Assembly (NCBI GenBank): GCA_020845635.1
Contig: JADLFI010000010.1
Location: 1 to 41,211 of the forward strand
Length of the DNA stretch: 41,211 bases
Direction of reading: 5' to 3'
From: Bacteroidia bacterium
GTDB taxonomy: Bacteria; Bacteroidota; Bacteroidia; UBA4408
Numbering within the stretch: position 1 is the first letter of the stretch; each line of letters starts with the position of its first letter. Positions 7,161-14,800 of this stretch are shown one piece after another. Made by a program: the position numbers and the translations under genes. The notes beneath the pieces were generated by a model. It was not told where the DNA came from and ran no database searches. It saw only the letters and a list, made by a program, of their open reading frames with translations.

Positions 7161-7409
7161 ATGAAAAATACATCAATATCACTTGGTAACCATTTTGACC
7201 AGTTTGTGAGTAGTCAAGTTTCGGCAGGACGATATAAAAATGTAAGCGAGGTTATTCGTGCCGGACTTCGACTTTTAGAAGATGAGCAAAATAAAATTTT
7301 AGCATTGAAAGCAGCAATTCAAGAAGGAATTGACAGTGGAATTGCTCACGATTTTGACCCTAAAAAACATCTGAAAGAATTAAAAGCTAGAAAGAAAGCT
7401 AATGTCTAA
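7161..7409 (+). CDS. parD: ParD-family antitoxin (ribbon-helix-helix)
   Basis: This is an 82-residue protein. The first ~45 residues (MKNTSISLGNHFDQFVSSQV then GRYKNVSEVIRAGLRLLED) match the CopG/ParD ribbon-helix-helix pattern: a beta strand, then two helices with the usual ASEVIRxGLRLLE signature. The C-terminal half (IAHDFDPKKHLKELKARKKA) carries the toxin-binding tail, with the DFDP segment common to ParD of this type. It should dimerise, bind the palindrome in its own promoter and neutralise ParE. The stop overlaps the start of the toxin gene by 8 nt, giving translational coupling. Confidence 0.92.
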   Translation: MKNTSISLGNHFDQFVSSQVSAGRYKNVSEVIRAGLRLLEDEQNKILALKAAIQEGIDSGIAHDFDPKKHLKELKARKKANV

Positions 7410-7701
7410 GTATAAACTGACTAACAAAGCTGTTGAAGATTTGACAAATATTTGGAATTATACTTTTGATAAATGGTCTGAAAACCAAGCAGACAAATAT
7501 TATAAAATGTTGCTTGAAAATTGTCAAAACATTGCAGACAACCCCAAAATTGGCAAAAAATATGAAGTGGTCAATAATGAATTATTAGGATTGAAAATAA
7601 ATCGACACATCATATTTTACAGATACCTTGATAAAAAACAAATAGAAATAACAAGAATTTTACACGAACGAATGGACTTGGAAAACAGAATAAACGAATA
7701 A
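7402..7701 (+). CDS. parE: ParE/RelE-superfamily toxin
   Basis: This 99-residue protein shows the ParE pattern: KYKLTNKAVEDLTNIWNYTF (N-terminal strand and helix), WSENQADKYYKMLLENCQ (long helix), NPKIGKKYEVV, then the beta-sheet core LLGLKINRHIIFYRYLDKKQ and the end IEITRILHERMDLENRI. ParE toxins typically poison DNA gyrase, whereas RelE relatives cleave mRNA. The R-H-I-I-F-Y-R pattern and partner type favour ParE. It overlaps the antitoxin gene by 8 nt. The pair is the sole content of the unit 7041-7717, and toxin-antitoxin pairs are common stabilising cargo in cassette arrays. Confidence 0.92.
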   Translation: MSKYKLTNKAVEDLTNIWNYTFDKWSENQADKYYKMLLENCQNIADNPKIGKKYEVVNNELLGLKINRHIIFYRYLDKKQIEITRILHERMDLENRINE

Positions 7702-7708
7702 AAAAACT

Positions 7709-7920
7709 GCCACTAACCTATAGATATTAAACCAAACTCTGCTTCGATTTAATCCTGTGCCTGACTGCCTTTGGCAGGTTGAATAAAGCTTCCGGAGTTC
7801 AGTTGCAAATAAAAAGTATTTTTGGGTTTTAAAGAATTTGATGTAATTTTAAACAATAAACAAGTGTACTTTTTAGTACCGTTTTAGGGGTGTTTTATGG
7901 AGTTTGTGTTGTGGTTATGG
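7709..7920 (+). repeat. interspersed palindromic repeat copy D (attC-like, family 2)
   Basis: The left box is GCCACTAAC (7709-7717), followed by CTATAGATATTAAACC, the CTGCCTTTGGCAG hairpin and AAGCTTCCGGAGTTC. The family-2 right half includes TTTTAAACAATAAACAAGTG, the small hairpin GTACTTTTTAGTAC, GGGGTGTTTTATGGAG and TTTGTGTTGTG, and ends in GTTATGG (7914-7920). From 7921 to 8110 I see only T-rich sequence and a weak candidate box (CCGGTGGCGC, about 8082-8091). Confidence 0.6.
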
Positions 7921-8110
7921 TTGTTTTTTTTCTTATCTTGTTTTCGTTATTTTTAGTTTTATTTTTGATGTTTGCTCCATACCATGCCTGTTCGCTTGTT
8001 GCAAGCAAATACACTGATGTTCCTAAATTATTTTTTCATCTTTTTTTGAGGTTGAATGAGTTGTAAAATTTCCGGTGGCGCATTGGAAGAATTGAGCTTC
8101 TTAATTTATT

Positions 8111-8197
8111 TTTTTTGGATAAAATATAGATAAGATATAGATATTTCATATCTTTGTATAATTCTTTTTTGGATAAAATACAGATAATATATGGATA
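8111..8197 (+). promoter_or_regulatory. 33-bp direct repeats spanning promoter and start of the second Fic gene
   Basis: A 33-bp element (TTTTTTGGATAAAATA-Y-AGATAA-K-ATAT-R-GATA) occurs at 8111-8143 and 8165-8197, differing at three positions, period 54. A -7-like TATCTTTG (8149-8156) lies between the copies. The second copy contains the ATG of the Fic gene (8191), so its last bases encode Met-Asp. Protein binding to the repeats would cover both promoter and start. The Fic protein's own winged helix is the obvious candidate ligand (inferred). Confidence 0.6.
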
Positions 8198-9264
8198 AAT
8201 TCATTCAGAAACTCAATTTTGATTTCGATACCAATCAACGAATTTTACAACTCATTGGCTACATTGACGGTTTCAAGGGCAAATGGGGTATTGCCGAAAA
8301 GCAGGAAAACCGTTATTTGAAAGAATTGCGAAAAATTGCCACTATTGAAAGTATCGGCTCATCTACGAGAATTGAAGGTGCAACGCTTACAGACCAAGAA
8401 GTAAAAGACCTTTTGAAAGACGTTAAAATCACAAAACTAAAAACCCGTGATGAACAGGAAGTAATCGGCTATTACGAAGTATTAGAATTGATTTACGACA
8501 ATTATTCCGACATCAAACTTTCGGAAAGTTATATCAAACAACTACATCACATGTTGCTGAAATACAGTAATAAAGATAAGCGACATAGAGGAACTTACAA
8601 GTTTATTTCTAACAAAGTTGTGGCAACTTATCCAACAGGCGAACAGCGGACGATTTTTGCCACTACCGAACCAGCATTGGTAGCAACAGAAATGCAGGAA
8701 TTAGTTGAATGGACAAACGAAACTTTGAAACAAAACAACATTCATCCACTCATAGTTATTGGCAGTTTCATCTATGATTTTTTGAGCATACACCCATTTC
8801 AAGATGGAAACGGCAGACTATCGAGATTGCTTACAACACTTTGTTTGCTTCAAAACGATTATTCGTTTATTCAATACATTTCTTTTGAAAACCATATCGA
8901 GCAAAATAAAAAAGCCTATTACGAGGCTCTGATGAACGGACAGAAAAATCGGGGAACAGACAACGAACGTATAGACTTGTGGTTGATTTTTTTCTTGGAA
9001 AGTTTGAAAACACTTACCGAGAAATTAGAACAAAAATATGACGTTTTCAAATCCAAAGGTGCTTATCTGAACAAGAGACAAAAGTTAATCAAAAAGTTTA
9101 TTACAAGCAATCAACCTATTAAAGTAAGTGATTTAGCAAATCAATTTCCCGAAATCGGATTGAGTACCTTAAAGAAAGACCTACAATACTTACGAGATGA
9201 ACAGGTGCTAACAATGATTGGAAAAGGAAAAGGGAGTGTGTATGTATTGACTGAAAAAGAGTAA
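8191..9264 (+). CDS. Fic family protein, class II, with C-terminal winged helix
   Basis: This is a 357-residue protein with catalytic motif HPFQDGNGRLSR at 201-212 (complete) and class II inhibitory motif SSTRIEG at 57-63. The N-terminal FDFDTNQRILQLIGYIDGF region resembles Fic_N. The flap and target-dock region is around THVATYPTG-like residues 140-155 (VVATYPTGEQRTIF). The C-terminus (LNKRQKLIKKFI ... VSDLANQFPEIGLSTLKKDL ... GSVYVL, 292-352) is a DeoR/MarR-like winged helix. It probably AMPylates a protein and represses itself. It is not a close copy of the Fic proteins at 1194 or 9488. It lies between repeat copies D and E. Confidence 0.93.
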   Translation: MDKFIQKLNFDFDTNQRILQLIGYIDGFKGKWGIAEKQENRYLKELRKIATIESIGSSTRIEGATLTDQEVKDLLKDVKITKLKTRDEQEVIGYYEVLELIYDNYSDIKLSESYIKQLHHMLLKYSNKDKRHRGTYKFISNKVVATYPTGEQRTIFATTEPALVATEMQELVEWTNETLKQNNIHPLIVIGSFIYDFLSIHPFQDGNGRLSRLLTTLCLLQNDYSFIQYISFENHIEQNKKAYYEALMNGQKNRGTDNERIDLWLIFFLESLKTLTEKLEQKYDVFKSKGAYLNKRQKLIKKFITSNQPIKVSDLANQFPEIGLSTLKKDLQYLRDEQVLTMIGKGKGSVYVLTEKE

Positions 9265-9278
9265 TCTAAATACTGCCC

Positions 9279-9480
9279 GGCCACTAACCTATAGATATTA
9301 AACCAAACTCTGCTTTGATTTAATCCTGTGCCTGACTGCCTTTGGCAGGTTGAATGAAGCTTCCGGAGCTCTTTTGAACAGCTTTAGATGGTTATCAGTT
9401 TTTTTGTATTATTACTTCGTTAATAATAAACAGCATGGGTTAATAACTACAAGTTTTTTTTACAGGCTGCTGTTAGCAGT
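9279..9480 (+). repeat. interspersed palindromic repeat copy E (attC-like, family 1)
   Basis: The left box is GGCCACTAAC (9279-9288), with CTATAGATATTAAACC, the CTGCCTTTGGCAG hairpin and GAAGCTTCCGGAGCTC. The right half is family 1 (AACAGCTTTAGATGGTTATC, AATAATAAACAGCATG, TTTTTTTTACAGGCTGCT), ending in GTTAGCAG (9473-9480). The outer arms pair: CCTATAGA against TTTACAGG. The box and its flank (GTTAGCAGTAAGCAT) are complementary to the sequence just before copy F, marking the third Fic gene as one cassette of about 1.39 kb. Confidence 0.65.
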
Positions 9481-9487
9481 AAGCATT

Positions 9488-10651
9488 TTAAAACTCGTCA
9501 CGAACAGGCAAAAAACCTTTATCTCCCAATAACTTAATGATACTTCTTAGCAAATAGCTGTTATCAAATCGAAGGACATACTTTCGTGTTCCATCTTTTT
9601 CAGGGGAAATCATCTTTTTATCAATCAACCGCTTAATTTGCCTTGACACCTCAGCATTTGCTTTTCCAACAAAAAACTCCTTTACATCAGCAGCTTGAAT
9701 AACCTGCAAGTCAATGACTTTTTTCAAAATCTTTGACTCTACATCTGTAATATATTTTCTTTCTAATGAATGACTGATGGCTGGCAAGAGTATTTCTTTA
9801 CGAAGAAAAGTGTAATCCGACAGCTTATCTATTTTTTCAATTTCTTCCTTTAGACCTTTTAATACATATTCAACCCAAGCCATTATTCCTTCATCAGCTC
9901 CTTTATCGGCTTCTGACAAGAAATTGCAATAGTCATTACGATTACTGCAAAAAACTGCGGTTGGATTTATTATCCTGCCAACATTTACATTAAAACCTGT
10001 CTTGACAAGCATTGCATAAGTAAATAATCGAACGGCTCTACCGTTTCCATTCCCGTATGGGTGTATCCAAACAAAACGATGATGAGCAATGGCAGCTTTT
10101 AATAAATCATATTTTGGACTATCTTCTCGGTTTACAAAAGCAATTAGTTCATTCATATAATCATCAACATCCAACCAATCAGGTGGTAAATGGAGCGACT
10201 TATTTATTTTCAAATTTCTTTTCCTGTATTCACCGGGAGTGGCATCGCCTTCTCCCTCAGGTGGTGGTAATAATCCATCAACTATCATTTTGTGCATCTC
10301 GCTAAGAAACGCTCTATTAATAGAGTAATCATTTACATTCTGTTCTATGAAAGCCATTGCTTTTTCAATGTTCTGGATTTCCTTTATGCTTGGTGGGACT
10401 TTCTTAGTTTCCGTTAGTTTCGTTTCAATATATTCAGCGATAGTTGTGTTATTACCTTCAATTCTTGCCGAGCCGATACTTTCAAGAGTATGGAATATGT
10501 GTTTTAATTGAAAAAAAACTTTCGGATGGGTCGAACCTCCAAGCTGTTTTTTTCTTAAATAATCCAATTCAATGATTAAGTCCGTAAGAGTTGAACCGAA
10601 TGAAGGTTCCACTAATTTCAAATCATTGTGTATAAATTTCGCCTCTGACAT
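9488..10651 (-). CDS. Fic family protein, class II, non-canonical active site (HPYGNGNGR)
   Basis: This is a 387-residue protein with a Fic core at about 110-260 and active-site loop HPYGNGNGRAVR (197-208). The metal-binding Asp/Glu of HPFx(D/E)GNGR is replaced by Asn, and Phe by Tyr. The rest of the loop, including both Gly-Asn and the final Arg, is intact. An inhibitory-type motif SARIEGN (61-67) sits upstream as in class II proteins. Residues 305-365 (TDVESKILKKVI ... AEVSRQIKRLIDKKMI ... RKYVLRFD) form a winged helix. The Asn form could mean weak AMPylation, another nucleotide or phosphate transfer, or simply a tolerated variant. It is transcribed against the neighbouring cassettes from its own promoter. 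Confidence 0.9.
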   Translation of the reverse strand: MSEAKFIHNDLKLVEPSFGSTLTDLIIELDYLRKKQLGGSTHPKVFFQLKHIFHTLESIGSARIEGNNTTIAEYIETKLTETKKVPPSIKEIQNIEKAMAFIEQNVNDYSINRAFLSEMHKMIVDGLLPPPEGEGDATPGEYRKRNLKINKSLHLPPDWLDVDDYMNELIAFVNREDSPKYDLLKAAIAHHRFVWIHPYGNGNGRAVRLFTYAMLVKTGFNVNVGRIINPTAVFCSNRNDYCNFLSEADKGADEGIMAWVEYVLKGLKEEIEKIDKLSDYTFLRKEILLPAISHSLERKYITDVESKILKKVIDLQVIQAADVKEFFVGKANAEVSRQIKRLIDKKMISPEKDGTRKYVLRFDNSYLLRSIIKLLGDKGFLPVRDEF

Positions 10652-10730
10652 TTGAAAACTTTATTTTTATGAATTAACATCATCTAAATCAAGAATTAAC
10701 AGTACGTTATTTATTAGTATTGTTTTTCAA

Positions 10731-10772
10731 TGACTTGCAAATATACAATACTTGTAAACAATTAACAAGTCA
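10731..10772 (-). promoter_or_regulatory. promoter and inverted repeat of the third Fic gene
   Basis: On the minus strand TATATTTG (complement of 10738-10745) matches the -7 element TAnnTTTG. It is framed by the perfect inverted repeat TGACTTG (10731-10737) and CAAGTCA (10766-10772), with an extra ACTTGT half-site at 10750-10755. The -33 position has only CTTG. Its position around the promoter suggests an autoregulatory operator. The 5' leader from here to the start codon is about 80 nt and shows nothing else. Confidence 0.55.
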
Positions 10773-10852
10773 AAAATAAATATTTGCATTTTGCATATGT
10801 AAAAATTGCATTCCGCCTATATTGACAATTAACACATAGAAAAGTATGCCAG

Positions 10853-11046
10853 CCGCTAACATATAGAGATTAAACAAAACTCTGCTTTGATTTAACCCAG
10901 TGTTGAATAAAGCTTCCGGAGTTCAGTTGCAAATAAAATGTATTATGGGGTTTAAAAAAAATTTGATGTGATTTTAAACAATAAACAAGTGTACTTTTTA
11001 GTACCGTTTGAGGGGTGTTTTATGGAGTTTGTGTTGTAGTTATGGG
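10853..11046 (+). repeat. interspersed palindromic repeat copy F (attC-like, family 2)
   Basis: The left box is CCGCTAAC (10853-10860), followed by ATATAGAGATTAAAC. As in copy B, the apical arm is shortened (AACCCAGTGTTGAATAAAGC) and lacks the CTGCCTTTGGCAG hairpin. AAGCTTCCGGAGTTC and the family-2 right half follow, almost identical to copy D (TTTTAAACAATAAACAAGTG, GTACTTTTTAGTAC, TTTTATGGAGTTTGTGTTG), ending in GTTATGGG (11039-11046). This is the last copy; the accessory region ends here. Confidence 0.6.
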
Positions 11047-11809
11047 TGTTTTTTATATTGTTGATATCCTGTTAGATAAAAATTATAGAAGGTTGCCAAA
11101 ATTGGTATTTTGCAAAACCTGTAAAATCTAACAATATTACTATCAACTCGCCTGGGTTATCAGATTGAGTTTTATAAAGATTTGCTGTGTTAGTGATTTT
11201 TTTGACTTTGCGGGGTTTAACGACTTTAACCCATCTGAAAACATTGGCTTGTAATATATTAGACGAACACAAAAACCCATATCCATAAACTATACATTAA
11301 AACCTTCTCATAACCTACATCAATTAGAATTATTATTTTCCCTCCAAAAAAGTACAAGTATTTAATTTTTCGGAATATGGTCAAATTATCAACGCAGAAT
11401 TTACAGGAGCTCCCGGTATAATTACCCTTTGAATTTATGAAAGACCAATTGAAATTCAGTTAACAATACAATGGGATTGCCGTAATCTGTTAAAATTCAA
11501 CGCTATTTTGGTTTAGGTAAACATATTGTTACCATTTATGCTGCCTTTTAACTAGAGAATAAAATTTCTATACTTTAATTTGCAGAAGGGTGTAAAAAAT
11601 ATTACTTTTACGGTTTATTATTAATTGGTTTTTACTTTTTTGATGCTTTATTTAACAAATACTTTTGTTAATAAAGTGTTTTATAGGTGAAAAACTATTT
11701 TGTAATTACAACTAACAAAAGGCAAAAATATAACGTATTGTAATTAATAATTAGATTAACCTATCATATAGATTAGTAATATATTTCAAGTTTTAATAAC
11801 CCCAATAAA
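11047..11809. other. long intergenic region, no confident gene
   Basis: About 760 bp with only short broken frames. At 11070-11133 there is a 64-bp inverted repeat with perfect 8-bp arms (TGTTAGAT ... ATCTAACA), whose left arm contains a canonical GTTRRRY. Fragments such as EYGQIINAEFTGAPGIITL (about 11371-11430, followed by a stop) look like remains of coding sequence but match nothing I can name. The last ~200 bp before the adhesin gene are very AT-rich, as expected for a promoter. Confidence 0.4.
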
Positions 11810-14800
11810 ATGAAAAATTATTTCATAAAATTAATTTTCGTTTCACTTCTTCTATTTGTATTTACATCAGTTTCATACGCACAGCCTTGTGCCGGAACTA
11901 GCAGTTTTACAGTAAATCTACAACCTGTAGGTGGGGGTTATGCTCCGGGTACGGTAGTAACCTATTGCTTTACTCTTAATAGCTGGTCAATGAATGGGTC
12001 GAACTGGTTTGAAGGGTTCAATATTCAACTTGGGCCGGGATGGTTGCCCGGCTCTATCACACCAGTTACCCCCCCAACTAATTTTGGAGGTGGCGGTGGT
12101 CAATGGGTTTGGGTGTCTAATACATTTGTTAATAATGGAGTAACTTTTGGTCCGGGCTATTTCTTTGATTTAAACAATAATGGGATAACGAATGATGATT
12201 TTGGCGATATGGGGGCAGGTCCCTGGACGATGTGTTTTAGTGTTACAGTAGGCTTTAATGTTGGTGCTTCATTAGGAGTTGGTGTAGCTACAGTCTCTGA
12301 TGGATATGCGGGATCTTGGTCAAACGGTTCGTGTAATGGTTTGAATTATAATACACTTACCCCAAATTCAATTATAGTTTTGGGTTGTGGTTCTTTAATT
12401 CCGGGAGTTGTAAATCAAATAAATGTAACTTGCAATGGAGCAAGTACAGGGAGCTTTGAAATAAGTACACAAAATGGAAATCCTCCTTTTACCTATTCTT
12501 TTCAAGGCGGTCCGTTTAACAATACCAACTCTTTTAGTGGGCTGCCGGCAGGTACTTACACTGTAACCATTCAAGATGCCAATAATTGTACTGTTCCTTT
12601 TCCGGTAACTATTACACAGCCTCCTAATCCTTTAAGTGTTACTCTCATATTTAAAAACAATGTAGGTTGTTTTGGTGGAATAAGTGGAAATTATAAAGTT
12701 ATTGGCACAGGAGGTACCGGGCCTTATCAATATTCAACAGATGGGGTTAATTTTGTTCCTGCTAATAATGGAGCTGCATTTCAAACCAATGGCTTAACAG
12801 CCGGATCCTATGATGTGTGGGTAAAAGATGCCAATGGTTGTACTGCTACTTTAAATATTATTTTAACGGAACCTCCGGCTATAACAGGTACAATAGTTTC
12901 GCAAACCAATCCTCCTTGTACAGGTCCGGGTTCGGGTAGTGTTGAGGTGGCAGGCTCAGGAGGAACACCAAATTACACCTATTCTTTAAATGGAGGTCCA
13001 ATACAGTTAACAGGAGTTTTTAATAATTTAACTCCCGGCCCTTACACCATCACCATTAAAGATGCCAATAATTGCAGTACTACGGTTAACATAAATATAC
13101 TTTCACCATCTTCTACAACTACAGGCTCCGTAGTGTCGCAAACTAATATTGATTGTTTTGGAGCTTCCACAGGCTCCTTAACTCTACAAGGAAGTAATGG
13201 AAATCCGCCATATACCTTTTCTTTAAATGGAGGTCCTTTTTCAGCCGGCCCTTTTAATAATTTACCGGCAGGTTTATACAACGTAGTTGTTCAAGAGGCA
13301 AATGGATGTACAGGCAGTTTCACGGCTACCCTTACCGAGCCTACTGCCCTTAATTTAACTATTGCATCGCAAACAAATATTGATTGTTTTGGAGCTTCAA
13401 CAGGTGCCGTTACTCTCAGTGCCAATGGAGGTACAGCTCCATATACATACAGTTTTGGGGCTACTCAAAACAATACCGGTGCTTTTAATAATCTTTCGGC
13501 CGGAAACGCTACTTTCAATGTTACTGACGATCATGGTTGTACCGCTTCTGTAAGTACCAATATTACTCAACCGGCAACGGGGGTAGGAGCAAATATTACT
13601 ACCCAAAATAATGTACTTTGTTTGGGAACTAATACCGGAAGCTTTACAATACAAGGAAATAGCGGAAATGCACCTTATTCATACACCTTAAATGGGGTTA
13701 CCAATACAACCGGGACTTTTACGGCATTAGGAGCCGGAATCTACAATGTTACCGTTACCGATGCTACGGGGTGTACATTTGTTCAAGCTGTTAACTTAAC
13801 TTCGCCTAATGCCCTTTCGGTTTCAATAGGCAATCAAACTAATGTAAACTGCTTTGGAGGAAATAACGGAAGTGTTACTATTAATGCCAGCAGCGGAACC
13901 AATCCATATACCTTTACCTTAGGAGGGACTACAAACGCCACAGGGGTGTTTAATAATCTTGTGGCCGGAAATTACAATGTTGTTGTTAGCGACCAAAACG
14001 GATGTACCTTAACCCAGGCGGTTGTTATAACAGAGCCTGCCGCTGCCCTCTCATCTTCAATTACAACACAACAAAATGTTTCTTGTTTTGGAGGCAGCAA
14101 TGGTTCGGTTACCGTTACCGCTGCAAATGGTACTGCCCCATATAGCTATCAATTAGGCGGAACCAACAATACAACCGGTGTCTTTAATAATTTAAGTGCA
14201 GGCGCATATACAGTTTCTATTACCGATAATAACGGTTGTTTGTTTAACCAGAATATTACTATTACCGAGCCTAATGCAGCCTTGGGTGCAATTACTCAAA
14301 ACATAGTAAGCGTAAATTGTTTTGGAGGAAATGACGGACAAATACAGGTAAGTGGTACAGGAGGTACAGCTCCATATAGTTATAGCCTTGGAGGTGTAAA
14401 TAATACCACCGGAACTTTCAGCGGATTAAGTGCAGGCAATTTTAATATTAATTTAACCGACAACAACGGATGTACTTTTGTGTATCCTATAGCAATAACA
14501 CAGCCGGCTTCTGCACTTAGTGCTACAATTGCCAATCAAACTAATGTAACTTGTTATAATGGTTCTAATGGTTCAGTTACCATTAACGCGGCAGGCGGCA
14601 CACCAAATTATCTGTATGGAATAAGTGGTACAACATTTACCAACAATAATACCATTCCAGGTTTCTCAGCAGGGAATTATACTGTAGTGGTTCAAGATAA
14701 TAACAACTGTACGGCATCAGTAAACGTTAACATTACACAACCCTTGGTTCCTATCAGTGCCACCGTTAACTCAACAACCGATGTATTATGCTTTGGCAAT

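Noticed and set aside
9350-9532. A 60-residue plus-strand frame across repeat copy E
   Set aside because: It lies inside the palindromic repeat and its frame is not kept in the other copies.
10057-10305. Plus-strand 82-residue frame inside the third Fic gene
   Set aside because: It lies antisense to the conserved Fic core with no independent support.
2310-11046. Interpretation of the six repeats as a CRISPR array
   Set aside because: The copies are ~200 bp, spaced by 0.7-3 kb of genes, variable in their tips, and have no short unique spacers or cas genes.
2310-11046. Interpretation of the repeats as an IS or MITE family
   Set aside because: There are no transposase remnants and no target-site duplications that I could see. 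The boundary boxes of neighbouring copies match each other across the enclosed genes, which a simple MITE would not produce. It is still the main alternative to attC.
11072-11272. A 66-residue minus-strand frame (MCSSNILQANVFRWVKVVKP...)
   Set aside because: It overlaps the 64-bp inverted repeat, has no recognisable domain and no promoter. It may be a relic of coding sequence but I cannot support it as a gene.
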